Shown here one piece after another: positions 35,901 to 44,011 of a stretch of 47,737 bases of DNA. Origin of the DNA: Akkermansia muciniphila (lineage in GTDB: Bacteria; Verrucomicrobiota; Verrucomicrobiia; Verrucomicrobiales; Akkermansiaceae); contig CAMCCX010000011.1 in the NCBI GenBank assembly GCA_945873305.1, positions 1-47,737 of the forward strand. Reading direction: 5' to 3'. The translations under genes were made by a program, and so were the position numbers. The notes under the pieces were generated by a model. The model did not search any database and was not told where the DNA came from. It saw nothing but the letters and a program-made list of their open reading frames with translations. Numbering within the stretch: the stretch's first letter is position 1; every line of letters starts with the position of its first letter.

Positions 35901-37183
35901 ATTTCCCGGACGAGGTCCAGGGCGACATGCTGCTCTGCAACAACATCGGATTCCTCGGGATCAAACAACACTCGATCATCGACGACGGCACCGGTTATAA
36001 AACCGAATTCCGCCAGGACCTGCTGAAATCCACCGATGGAAATTTCCGCCCCGTGGACCTTGAATTCGCGCCCGACGGCTCGCTCTACGTGATCGACTGG
36101 CACAACACCCTCATCGGCCACATGCAGCACAACACGCGCGACCCGCTGCGCGACCACGTCCACGGCCGGGTCTATCGCATCACCTATCCGTCGCGCCCGC
36201 TCGTCAAGCCGGCCCAGGTGGAAAAGGCGCCGGTCGCCACACTGCTGGAGAACCTCAAGCTCCCCGAATACCGCACCCGCTACCGCAGCCGCCGCGAGCT
36301 CCGCGCCCGTCCGGCCGCGGAAGTCCGGCCCGCCCTCAAGAACTGGGTCGCCAAGCTCGACCCCAAAGACCCGCGCCACGAGCACCACCAACTCGAAGCG
36401 CTCTGGGCCGCGTGGGGACTCAATCAGATAGACGGGCCGCTGCTCCGCCAGCTTCTCGAAGCCAAGGATTTCCACGCCCGCGCCGCCGCCGTGCGGGTCC
36501 TCCGGTATAACACCCACGCCGTCGCCGAACACGCCGCGCTGCTCGAAAAAGCCGCCGCGGATTCCCACGGCCGCGTGCGCCTCGAAGCCATCATCGCCGC
36601 GTCGTGGATGAACAACGCCGCCGCCAGGAAAGTCGTCGACATCGCCGCCAAACAACCGCTCGACGAATGGAGCAGAAACGCCGCCGCCACCGCCAAGACC
36701 CGCCTCGAAGGCGTGGAGGAAACCGCCGTGGACGAACACCCATTGCCACCCGTCCCCGCCCACCTAACCGCAACCGAGAAGGAGCAATTCGCCGCCGGCC
36801 ATGAAATCTATTTCCGCGAGGCCCACTGCGCCACCTGCCACATGCCGGACGGCAAGGGACTTGATCCCGCTTTCCCCCCACTCGCTGCCAGCTCTTGGGT
36901 CGGCGGCGATCCGGAGCGTCTCATCAAGCTCACCCTGCACGGCATGATGGGTCCGTTCGACCTGAACGGCAAAAAGTATAACGGCTTGGTGCCGATGACG
37001 CCCTTCGGCGGCATGCTTAAAGACAATGAAATCGCCGCCGTGCTCACCTACGTCCGCAACCATTTCGGCAACAACGCGTCCGCCGTTCAAACCGCCGAGG
37101 TCACCCAGGTCCGCACCGCCACCAAGGCGCGCCAGAGCTTTTACATCGCCGAAGAACTGCTCAAGGAACACCCCTTGGAATAG
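32972..37183 (+). CDS. Exported ThuA/SGNH/PVC dehydrogenase/cytochrome c fusion
   Basis: 1403 residues with a signal peptide (to about SGHAA). Domains in order: ThuA-like glutamine-amidotransferase fold (about 40-320, KIVLISGDEEYRSEE); a charged linker (about 345-385); an SGNH/GDSL-like hydrolase (about 387-640, LVFIGNGLAERDVY, FFGYNESFDG); a PVC-type membrane-bound dehydrogenase beta-propeller (about 720-1075, LTVPEGYKVKLFASE, EDTNNDGRADKEIVF); HEAT-like repeats (about 1090-1245); and a C-terminal cytochrome c with heme motif CATCH at about 1286 and a Met ligand region near MTPFGGM. This is a PVC-lineage architecture (TIGR02604 type) thought to oxidise sugars or polysaccharides in the periplasm, but the substrate is unknown. 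Confidence 0.88.
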   Translation: MIKAPNSRILLSPVAALILASASGHAADWLTLPAKPGTANGQKIVLISGDEEYRSEESCPMLAKILSQKYGFDCVVLFAINPDGGYIDPNFQKNLSGTEALNFADLMIIGTRFRQLPDDQIARFAAYLNAGKPVIGFRTATHAFAGPANTDDFKWADFGLKILGEKWVSHHGNHKVEGTRSMIEAANAKHEVLNGVGEIFATSDVYGIANLDQSAATTLLRGAVTQTLDPASKILEGPKNNPMMPLAWLREYTAPNGTTKGKAFCTTLGASTDFAEENLRRLIVNASLHLTGLKVPDKADVGYIDPFQPTNYSAIGAQDFYKNRNLKPADYSLGKSPSTGLPGQAPKEETQDSSKKNSDPERHAPHDEPAAASVARPQAVAPPTSGEKLVFIGNGLAERDVYYSRLETEFYLRYPDKQLVIRNMGRPGDTPGFRPHPARKSQWAFPGAEKFRPENAPHSGEGFFSTPDQWLTHLKPDTIVAFFGYNESFDGPTGVANYEAELDAFVVHTLSKAYNGLAAPRLVLVSPIAFENLSKNLDLPDGTNENANLKLYTAAMERVAKKHSLTFIDLFTPTRELFTKANGPFTTGGFIPTEACYQQLAGLLATGIYGKQAPLSKADPAKVHAAVKQKNWFWQQDYHIVNGVHSHGQRYNPFGPQNYPDEVQKTREMMALRDKLIHAVASGKTTNLSVDDSKTHPLPPVASNYRPSSKNGDETYLYGDEAEKTLTVPEGYKVKLFASEKEFPNLANPMQLSFDDRGRLWVATMPTYPAYRPGDALPNDKILIYEDTNNDGRADKEIVFADKLHLPIGFEFAPQGVYVSQAPNLVLLRDTDGDDRADTREIVLGGFDTHDTHHAISAFCADPSGSFLMGEGVFLHSNVETAYGPVRGMNGGVFRYSPQRSQLERTAQLNIPNPWGIAFDDWGQDFFIHTSGPGINWMLPGSVKPTYGKPTPSSPDLAPKGNAVRPTSGLEFVSSRHFPDEVQGDMLLCNNIGFLGIKQHSIIDDGTGYKTEFRQDLLKSTDGNFRPVDLEFAPDGSLYVIDWHNTLIGHMQHNTRDPLRDHVHGRVYRITYPSRPLVKPAQVEKAPVATLLENLKLPEYRTRYRSRRELRARPAAEVRPALKNWVAKLDPKDPRHEHHQLEALWAAWGLNQIDGPLLRQLLEAKDFHARAAAVRVLRYNTHAVAEHAALLEKAAADSHGRVRLEAIIAASWMNNAAARKVVDIAAKQPLDEWSRNAAATAKTRLEGVEETAVDEHPLPPVPAHLTATEKEQFAAGHEIYFREAHCATCHMPDGKGLDPAFPPLAASSWVGGDPERLIKLTLHGMMGPFDLNGKKYNGLVPMTPFGGMLKDNEIAAVLTYVRNHFGNNASAVQTAEVTQVRTATKARQSFYIAEELLKEHPLE

Positions 37184-37195
37184 CACGCTCCGCTT

Positions 37196-37215
37196 GCCGC
37201 GGTGGGAACCGCGGC
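37196..37215. terminator. Hairpin after the multidomain dehydrogenase gene
   Basis: GCCGCGGT-GGGA-ACCGCGGC, a perfect 8-bp GC-rich stem 12 bp beyond the stop. There is no clear T-run, so it may be a weak terminator or an mRNA 3' end stabiliser. Confidence 0.4.
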
Positions 37216-37312
37216 GTCGAGCTTCCAATGATTTCTTGAAAAAGCCGGCGGTTCATGCGATTTTTCATGGCCAGTGATTTCCCCCCTTCCACCCGACTTG
37301 GTGTGGAGAACC

Positions 37313-38470
37313 ATGAGCCACACCATCACATTACTCGATCTATCAGCCATTGCGGGCGCGTCTTCCCTTCGCGGAAAGGTCGATAGATTGTTGGCCAAAG
37401 CCGACATTCGTCTCAACGGCACGCGGTCATGGGACATCCATCTCCATTCACCGGACGTGCTGGAGCGGGTCCTCTCGCGCGGCAGCCTCGGCCTGGGGGA
37501 ATCCTACATGGACGGCGACTGGGACGCGGAGCAGCTGGATGGCTTTTTCGACCACATCCTGCGGGCGAAACTGGATCGGGAAGTAAAGCCGCTCAGCCTG
37601 CTTCTTCCCGTTTTGCGCGAACGGGTATTCAACCGCCAGAACCCCAAGCGCGCCTGGCAGATAGGGGAGCGGCACTACGACCTGGGCAATGATTTCTATC
37701 AAGCCATGCTCGGCCCGAGCATGGCTTACACGTGCGGCTATTGGAAAAGCGCGGACACGCTGGACCAGGCGCAGGAGGCCAAGCTGGAGCTGATCTGCCA
37801 GAAGCTGCGTCTCAAGCCCGGCATGCGGGTGCTCGACATCGGCTGCGGCTGGGGCGGATTCATGGCTTACGCGGCCGAAAACCATGGCGTGGAATGCGTC
37901 GGGGTCACCGTCTCGAAAGAACAGGCGGCCTTCGCCAGACAATGCCATCCGGATCCGCGACTCGAGTTCCGGTTGCAGGACTATCGCGAAATCGACGGGA
38001 AATTCGACGCGATCGCCAGTATCGGCATGTTCGAACATGTCGGGAAAAAGAACTACCGGACTTTCATGCAGGTGGCCCATCAGTGTCTCACGGACGACGG
38101 CATCTTCCTGCTTCACACCATCGGCAAAAACGAGCGCGGCGGCGCCACCGACCCATGGATCGACAAATACATTTTCCCCAACGGCGAACTGCCATCCATC
38201 AGCCATATCAGCGACGCCATGGACGGCCTGCTCGTCACCGAGGATCTCCACAATTTCGGGGCGGACTACGACAAAACCCTGATGGCGTGGCATGCGAATT
38301 TCGAGGCCGCTTGGTCGCGCTTCGCCTCCTCGCTGGGCGAGCGCTTCCACCGCCGGTGGCGCTATTACCTGCTCTCCTGCGCCGGAGCCTTCCGCGCGCG
38401 GGACCTGCAACTCTGGCAGTGGACGCTCTCGAAGCAAGGCATCCCGGGCGGCTGCCCGCGCGTCGGATAG
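37313..38470 (+). CDS. cfa: Cyclopropane-fatty-acyl-phospholipid synthase
   Basis: 385 residues from the ATG at 37313, preferred over a GTG at 37274 because GGAG precedes it by 4 bp, one of the few good ribosome-binding sites here. It methylenates unsaturated acyl chains in membrane phospholipids with SAM. The N-terminal part has LGLGESYMDGDWDAEQLDGF; the methyltransferase domain has YDLGNDFYQAMLGPSMAYTC, motif I VLDIGCGWGGFMAYAA, and SIGMFEHVGKKNY with the FIFPNGELPS-like block KYIFPNGELPS. Length fits the E. coli enzyme. Convergent with the GH130 gene. Confidence 0.94.
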   Translation: MSHTITLLDLSAIAGASSLRGKVDRLLAKADIRLNGTRSWDIHLHSPDVLERVLSRGSLGLGESYMDGDWDAEQLDGFFDHILRAKLDREVKPLSLLLPVLRERVFNRQNPKRAWQIGERHYDLGNDFYQAMLGPSMAYTCGYWKSADTLDQAQEAKLELICQKLRLKPGMRVLDIGCGWGGFMAYAAENHGVECVGVTVSKEQAAFARQCHPDPRLEFRLQDYREIDGKFDAIASIGMFEHVGKKNYRTFMQVAHQCLTDDGIFLLHTIGKNERGGATDPWIDKYIFPNGELPSISHISDAMDGLLVTEDLHNFGADYDKTLMAWHANFEAAWSRFASSLGERFHRRWRYYLLSCAGAFRARDLQLWQWTLSKQGIPGGCPRVG

Positions 38471-38474
38471 AACC

Positions 38475-39938
38475 CTATTTCCTCACCGTCAAGGCCGCTA
38501 GAATTTCGTTCACCGAGACGCTCACGATGGCCGTGGCAATGTCGCTCATGGCGTATGGCAGGATGACTTTCCCATCATGCAACAACGAGCCGCAGCTATA
38601 GACCACGTTGGGCACATAGCCTTCGCGCTCGTTCCCCTCCGCCGAGAGAAGGGGTTCGCGGAGCCGGCCTATCAGCTTCGTCGGATCGTGCAGGTCGAGC
38701 AGCGCCGCGCCGATGCAATACTTGCGCATCGGCCCGACACCGTGGGTGATCACCAGCCAGCCGGCCTCGGTTTCGATCGGCGAGCCGCAGTTGCCGACTT
38801 TCACCGACTCCCAGACCTCGGCGGGACGCATCAGGATCTGGGCCTCGTTCCAAAAGTGGGGATTGTCGGAAAACATGATGAAAAGGTTCTCGTCATCCTG
38901 CCGCGACAGCATCGCATAGCGGCCATCGATGCGCCTCGGGAAGAGCGCCATACCTTTGTTCTGCACCGCGCTGCCATTGAGGGTGAGCACGCGGAAGTGG
39001 AGGAAATCCTGAGTCTCGATGAACTGCGGAAGGATGGTGCGGCCGTTATACGCGGTATAGGTGGCGTAATACATGATCAAGCCGTCGTCTTCGGTAAAGC
39101 GCACGAAGCGCGCGTCCTCGATGCCGTTACTTTCGTTAGACGAGGTCGGGAAAATAATGCGCTCACTCATCCCGATCTTGGGAGAGAAGAGGATTTCATA
39201 ATTCGAGTCGGCCAGCCACTGGATGCATTCGAGCGTCCGCTGGAGATCCACCGTGCACGGCTGGTTCTCGTGACGCACGGTCCCCACGCTTTTGTTCAGG
39301 TCGCTGCGGGTGAACTCGTTCGCCAGCGGAGCCATCACCGCGTTCGCATAGTCGTTGTAAAATCCCATTTCATGAAACTTGTGGATGAAGCTCTTTTTCC
39401 GATAGCTGGGATTGGGGACGATTTCCGGCAGCGTCACAAACCGGGAGATCGGATCCAAGCTGATATGACCGTCCGGGGAAACCACTCCGGAGCGGAATTC
39501 GATGGAAGAAATATGCCCCTCGCCCGTGGCACGCAGACTCATGATGAAGCGCAACGCCCCGTCCTGCAGGTCGCTTTGATCGGGATGCTGGACGATGGAA
39601 GGATTGAACAAGGCCGCGGACTCCAGCGAGTACTCGCCGGAGAAATACGCGCCTATCAGCAGCTGCCGCGCCCGGGAGAGTTCGCGCTGGGTGAAGATGC
39701 TGGCCGCCACCTTCAAGTAGTGCTGCCACAGCAGCGCCTCGATGTCATAATGCCGCGAGTCGAACTCTTGGTGCACGTCTTCGAGTTTCTGCTCCACTTC
39801 CTCCTCGGTCAAAGCCAGCGCGCGACCGAGAATGGCGGTGACGCGATGCGACTCCGCCGGGATGAACGGACGAATCAGCACCCGGGTGCTTTCCGGGACC
39901 ATCATGATGTTATGGCGGCACAAGCGGATCGAGTTCAT
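38475..39938 (-). CDS. GH130-family glycoside phosphorylase
   Basis: 487 residues, a five-bladed propeller of the GH130 family, whose members phosphorolyse or synthesise beta-mannosides. Hallmarks are NPSIVQHPDQSD, YEILFSPKIGMSERIIFPTS, the catalytic GIEDARFVRFTEDDG and YYATYTAYNG, and near the end VGNCGSPIETEAGWLVITHG and YSCGSLLHDGKVILPYA. An N-terminal extension of about 100 residues is common in one subgroup. The start overlaps the upstream glycosyltransferase stop by 4 bp, so the two act together, perhaps in making or recycling a mannose-containing polymer. Confidence 0.88.
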   Translation of the reverse strand: MNSIRLCRHNIMMVPESTRVLIRPFIPAESHRVTAILGRALALTEEEVEQKLEDVHQEFDSRHYDIEALLWQHYLKVAASIFTQRELSRARQLLIGAYFSGEYSLESAALFNPSIVQHPDQSDLQDGALRFIMSLRATGEGHISSIEFRSGVVSPDGHISLDPISRFVTLPEIVPNPSYRKKSFIHKFHEMGFYNDYANAVMAPLANEFTRSDLNKSVGTVRHENQPCTVDLQRTLECIQWLADSNYEILFSPKIGMSERIIFPTSSNESNGIEDARFVRFTEDDGLIMYYATYTAYNGRTILPQFIETQDFLHFRVLTLNGSAVQNKGMALFPRRIDGRYAMLSRQDDENLFIMFSDNPHFWNEAQILMRPAEVWESVKVGNCGSPIETEAGWLVITHGVGPMRKYCIGAALLDLHDPTKLIGRLREPLLSAEGNEREGYVPNVVYSCGSLLHDGKVILPYAMSDIATAIVSVSVNEILAALTVRK

Positions 39939-42223
39939 ATGGCACAGTTGGCGTGGGATGATGGAATGGGTTCGGAATGATTCATTTCCGCAAGTGACAG
40001 ATGAAAGGCGAGGGATGACTCCGCGCCTTGGTTGGCGTTGACCCGGTCATGGTGCAGGCCGTCGCCGCAACCGCCGGTGGCGTAGTCGTAGAGCGGCAGC
40101 CCCAGATCATTCCGGCCGAGAAACCATTCGAAAGCACGCTTTGCCTCGACCGACCAAAACGGATCCCGGGTGATGCGGAACGCCTCCAGGCAGGCGGCCA
40201 CCATGGCGTGGGATTCCACCGGCTGCTGGTCGAAGTCGGCGCGGGCGCCGTCCTTTTCATGAAACCCGTTACTGCCGATCGGGCGGAAATTCCCGGCCTG
40301 CGTCTTCTGCATCGAAACGAGCCAGCGCAGCGATTTGAGGCCTATTTCCAAGGCCTCGCCCGCCGTCGCCTTGCCGCTGAGCATCAGTGCTTGGGAAAGG
40401 CGCGCGTTGTCGTAAGTCGCGCGGGTCTCGAACCACTGCCAGTCTTCGGTGGCGCAGTTGTGCCAGAGCGTCACTAACTTGCCCGTGAGGATCTCGCAGG
40501 CGTCACCGGCCTTGGCGTCGTCGCCATTGCTTCCTAAAAGCTCATGAACCCCCAACAGCGTGAAAGCCCACGCCCGCGGCGAATTGAACGATTCCACCAC
40601 CGGCAGACCGCGATCAAACAGCTGCACGCACAAACGCCGGTGGCCCTCGTTGCGCGAGCGGCCCGCACCGACGCCCAGCGCCCACAGCGCGCGGCCGTGA
40701 CTGTCCTCGCTGCCCGCGGGTTCGAGCCATTCCCGCCCGTGGCTCATGAAATTACGAAAGCGTCCGGTCTCGTGGTTCAGCGCCGCCGCGAGGAAGGCGA
40801 GGTAGCTTGTCGCCAGATGATCGAGACGCCCGGGCTCCTCCAACAGGTTGCAGAGGATGAACGCCCGCGCGTTGTCATCGGTGCAGTAGCCTTCGTGGAA
40901 GTTAGGGACCGTGAAGGTGGCGTGCTGGAAAATGCCGGTGCCATCGCTCATCCGCATGATGTGGTCGAGCCGCAGCGGCGGCAGATCATACGAGCGGCGG
41001 CCGAGTTTCCAGCCACCGACCGTGGTGCGCGGCGCGGCGTTATGAGCCGCGCGCGCCTGCCGGAAGGATTCCAGATAGCTCCTCGCCACCGCCGGCCAAA
41101 TCGTCTCCCGGCCGAACTGATAGGCTTCGCGACGGGTCCGGGCCAACCGCTCCGGACCGTCGAGAAATTCGCATACGCCCGCGGCGATGGCCTGCGGATC
41201 ACGGAACGGCACCAAGATGCCCCGCCCCTCCGCGAGCAATTCCTGCGCGTGCCAATACGGCGTGGAGACCACCGCGTTCCCCGCCCCGAACACGTATGCC
41301 AGCGTGCCGGAGGTGATTTGCGCCTCATTGAGGTACGGCGTCAGATAGATGTCCGCCGCGCCGATGAACTCGGCGAGCTCTTCGTCCGAAACGAAGCGGT
41401 TGTAAAACACCACGTGCTCCCTGACACCGAGGTTTTCCGCCAGGCGCTCCAGACCCAGCCGGTAGCTCTCCCCTTCCCGCGCCACCAAATGCGGATGGGT
41501 GGCGCCCAAGATCAGATAGACCGCATCCGGATGCCGCCGGACGATTTCGGGCAGCGCGCCGATCGCATGCTCGATCCCCTTGCCCGGCCCTAGCAGCCCG
41601 AAGGTCAGCAGCACTCTGCATCCCTCCACCCCGAAGCGGGCTTTGTAAAAATCCGGATCCGCGAAGGGGACATCCGGGATGCCGTGAGGGATGACGTCCA
41701 CCTTCGAGGCGGCGACGCCGTAGGTTTCCTGTAAAATTTCCGCGCCCTTGCGGGCCATCACCACCAACCGCTCACTGCGCCGCACCAACTCCTCCATCAC
41801 CTGCCGCTGGGCGGGATCGGGCCGCTGGAGGACCGTGTGCAGGGTCGTGACTACCGGCATTCGCACTTCCTTGAGCATGGCCAGCACATGGCTGCCCGCC
41901 GGCCCGCCGTAGATGCCGAACTCGTGCTGCACGCAGAGCACCTCGGCGTTGTTGAAGTTCAGGAAGTCCGCCGCGCGCCGGTAGGAGTCCAGATCGCTTT
42001 CCAGAATTTCAAACCGCACCCGCGGCGGATATTTGTAGCCGTCCGACCGGTCGTTGAGAGCTCCGGCGAAGCACTGGGCCAGCGGCGCGGCTTCCGCCAC
42101 CGCCTCACAAAGATCATGCGTAAAAGTGGCGATCCCACAGCGCCGGGGTTCAAAACCTCCCACGAAAGCGATCCGCCCCGGCGACGAGATCTCATCCACA
42201 AGGATTCTTCCATCTGAATTCAC
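39935..42223 (-). CDS. GT4 glycosyltransferase fused to an alpha-toroid-like domain
   Basis: 762 residues from a GTG at 42223; a GTG at 42199 (MDEISSPGRIAFVGGF) is an alternative. The first 390 residues are a GT-B, GT4-type glycosyltransferase: FEPRRCGIATFTHDL, VVTTLHTVLQRPDP, DVIPHGIPDV, TFGLLGPGKGIEHAIGALP, the phosphate-binding and acidic patch around YLTPYLNEAQITSGTLAYVFG. The rest is helical and resembles an (alpha/alpha)6 toroid: YCTDDNARAFILCNLL, SHGRALWALGVG, QWFETRATYDNARLSQAL. Coupled by a 4-bp overlap to the GH130 gene. Confidence 0.82.
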   Translation of the reverse strand: MNSDGRILVDEISSPGRIAFVGGFEPRRCGIATFTHDLCEAVAEAAPLAQCFAGALNDRSDGYKYPPRVRFEILESDLDSYRRAADFLNFNNAEVLCVQHEFGIYGGPAGSHVLAMLKEVRMPVVTTLHTVLQRPDPAQRQVMEELVRRSERLVVMARKGAEILQETYGVAASKVDVIPHGIPDVPFADPDFYKARFGVEGCRVLLTFGLLGPGKGIEHAIGALPEIVRRHPDAVYLILGATHPHLVAREGESYRLGLERLAENLGVREHVVFYNRFVSDEELAEFIGAADIYLTPYLNEAQITSGTLAYVFGAGNAVVSTPYWHAQELLAEGRGILVPFRDPQAIAAGVCEFLDGPERLARTRREAYQFGRETIWPAVARSYLESFRQARAAHNAAPRTTVGGWKLGRRSYDLPPLRLDHIMRMSDGTGIFQHATFTVPNFHEGYCTDDNARAFILCNLLEEPGRLDHLATSYLAFLAAALNHETGRFRNFMSHGREWLEPAGSEDSHGRALWALGVGAGRSRNEGHRRLCVQLFDRGLPVVESFNSPRAWAFTLLGVHELLGSNGDDAKAGDACEILTGKLVTLWHNCATEDWQWFETRATYDNARLSQALMLSGKATAGEALEIGLKSLRWLVSMQKTQAGNFRPIGSNGFHEKDGARADFDQQPVESHAMVAACLEAFRITRDPFWSVEAKRAFEWFLGRNDLGLPLYDYATGGCGDGLHHDRVNANQGAESSLAFHLSLAEMNHSEPIPSSHANCAI

Positions 42224-42229
42224 CCTTGG

Positions 42230-42259
42230 ATCTTAAGCAGAATCCTTCTCCGAGTGCAA
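42230..42259 (-). promoter_or_regulatory. Candidate promoter of the glycosyltransferase operon
   Basis: TTGCAC (42259-42254) and TAAGAT (42235-42230), 18 bp apart, read toward the glycosyltransferase. The expected transcription start is close to the GTG at 42223, which slightly favours the internal GTG at 42199 as the true start. Confidence 0.4.
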
Positions 42260-42317
42260 TGGGAGTTTTGAATGGCCAAAAACGTCCAGGACTTCAGTCC
42301 GCCCTTTCTTCTCGTCA

Positions 42318-42356
42318 CCGCCCTTTATGGGCGGAAACCCGACTTACATAGTCGGG
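42318..42356. repeat. Paired hairpin E at the end of the pseudopilin cassette
   Basis: CCGCCC-TTTAT-GGGCGG (42318-42334) and CCCGACT-TACAT-AGTCGGG (42338-42356), separated by AAA. The second overlaps the last codons and stop of the pseudopilin gene. It has the two-hairpin layout of elements A, B and D but different loops, and probably ends the cassette transcript. Confidence 0.5.
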
Positions 42357-43279
42357 ATTTGGACCAGCTTGGTGTACTGGTAAGAATTCTTCGCGAGAAA
42401 CTCGGCCTGCTGGGAGCCGCTGAATTTACGCCTCTTGAGCTGATCGACGCCGAAATCCGAGATCACAGTCGCTGAGATCTCCATTGCGGTAATCCGACCA
42501 CCCTTCAGTTCATCGGGGCTGACTGTGCCGCCCGCATAACCGCTCTCGATACCCGTGCCTTTGATCTTGAATGAATTGGTCGTCTGACCCGCATTGGTTT
42601 TCCCGAGCTTCAACGGCACGTTGACGAGGGTGGTCACCGGAGGAGTGCTGGTTGAAGTTTGGCTTACCTGAACATGAAAAGTGATCGTGAACTGGTAAAT
42701 GTTTTCACAGACGAAGTTGGTAGGCTCATCGAGCTTTACGGTGCACTTCGGCAACTCATCGACCACATTTGTTTTTCCGAGCAGCTTGTTGAATGTCTCG
42801 TCAGGATTCACGAGCAAGCGGTTCAGCACGAAAGTCTCAAATCCAGAACTCCCCGAGTCGATCGGATCCTTGTATTTCAGCCCATAGGCGACGCAGGAAA
42901 CATCCCCACCCAGATCCGCTGTCTTGCCGATCTCGCCGTTGTAACGGTCGGTCGCGGCGGTGAAGAAAATCAATTTGGAAGCGTTGGTGCTCTCCATGGA
43001 GGTGCTTTTTGCTTCGGAAGTATCGGTAACGGCCGAGAGCCATTCATTCGTGTTGCCACGACGCGTCACGAGCGCTTCGAAATCACGCGCCATCACATCG
43101 ATCATCGACTTCGCCTGGCGGGATGCGCGGAGCTCCGAGCGGCTGCGGTTCCAAGTGTCGAGCGCGATCGAGGTGATGGAGACCAGAACCGTCACGATAA
43201 TCGTGGTGACGGCCATGGCCACCATCAACTCCATCAGGGTAAAGCCACGTTTGGTAGCGGAAGTCCGTTGAGTGTTCAT
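42344..43279 (-). CDS. Verru_Chthon cassette protein C-like pseudopilin
   Basis: 311 residues. A class III prepilin signal is present: KRGFTLMELMVAMAVTTIIVTVLV, with cleavage after the Gly and Glu5 conserved. The rest is a secreted minor-pseudopilin-like domain (SITSIALDTWNRSRSELRAS onward). It matches my recollection of the cassette C type (TIGR02599). Such genes encode type II secretion or type IV pilus-like fibres typical of Verrucomicrobia. It is the last gene of three and has 21 bp to the preceding one. Confidence 0.82.
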   Translation of the reverse strand: MNTQRTSATKRGFTLMELMVAMAVTTIIVTVLVSITSIALDTWNRSRSELRASRQAKSMIDVMARDFEALVTRRGNTNEWLSAVTDTSEAKSTSMESTNASKLIFFTAATDRYNGEIGKTADLGGDVSCVAYGLKYKDPIDSGSSGFETFVLNRLLVNPDETFNKLLGKTNVVDELPKCTVKLDEPTNFVCENIYQFTITFHVQVSQTSTSTPPVTTLVNVPLKLGKTNAGQTTNSFKIKGTGIESGYAGGTVSPDELKGGRITAMEISATVISDFGVDQLKRRKFSGSQQAEFLAKNSYQYTKLVQIPTM

Positions 43280-43300
43280 GAATGGGTTTGAATTGGAAAG

Positions 43301-44008
43301 TTAACGGCGCACTGCGAGGTTGCGGGTGAAGACGGGGTTTTTGGCGGCGTTGAATTTCTTGGTAAACTCGCTTCCGGAAATGTAGGCCGCCGTTTTTGCG
43401 GGCAGCATGTGAAATTCCGCAGAGAACGCGATGACGGCTTCAGGATAAAGATCCGCCGAGGCCACCGCGGTACCCGTCTTCGGGTCTTTGATCGAGCCCG
43501 CGGTTCCAGTGATAAGCTGACCTCCACTGAAGATCAGTTGGGTGCATTTCACCAGATAGACCGCACCTTCCACCGCTTCCAGATCCTTGGCCAGATTGGC
43601 GTCGCTCCGGCGGCGAACCATGGGAACCACCACGTAGTCCTTGCCCGGCAGTTTATCCTTCAGTGATGGTTCCGGTTCCGGGGTGTTATCCGCCCGCAGG
43701 CTTCCCGAAATCTTGCCCCTGTATTGGTAAACCAGCAGCGCGTCCGTTGCATTGCCCTTACTCTCGATCCACTTGAACGCCTTGTTGAACCCGGTCGTGA
43801 AATCCTTGTTACGCAGGGTCACCAGTTCCTGTTCCAGCGCGGACGCCATACGGTCGGCCTGCTGGACGTTGATGGACTTGCGGATGCCGTCGGCGGCCGG
43901 TGCGAACACCACCATGAAGCCGGTGAGCAGCACGGCCAGGACGCCGATGGCGATGACCGTCTCAAGAAGAGTAAAGCCGCTGTGGCGGGAATTGTAATGG
44001 GTTTTCAT
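43301..44008 (-). CDS. Verru_Chthon cassette protein B-like pseudopilin
   Basis: 235 residues. Prepilin signal HSGFTLLETVIAIGVLAVLLT with cleavage after Gly, followed by FMVVFAPAADGIRKSINVQQ, resembling cassette B (TIGR02598). The mature part has charged and beta-rich segments (LVTLRNKDFTTGFNKAF, GAVYLVKCTQLIFSGG). Lies in the middle of the three-gene cassette; the stop of the first gene and this start are 3 bp apart. Confidence 0.82.
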   Translation of the reverse strand: MKTHYNSRHSGFTLLETVIAIGVLAVLLTGFMVVFAPAADGIRKSINVQQADRMASALEQELVTLRNKDFTTGFNKAFKWIESKGNATDALLVYQYRGKISGSLRADNTPEPEPSLKDKLPGKDYVVVPMVRRRSDANLAKDLEAVEGAVYLVKCTQLIFSGGQLITGTAGSIKDPKTGTAVASADLYPEAVIAFSAEFHMLPAKTAAYISGSEFTKKFNAAKNPVFTRNLAVRR

Positions 44009-44011
44009 GGG

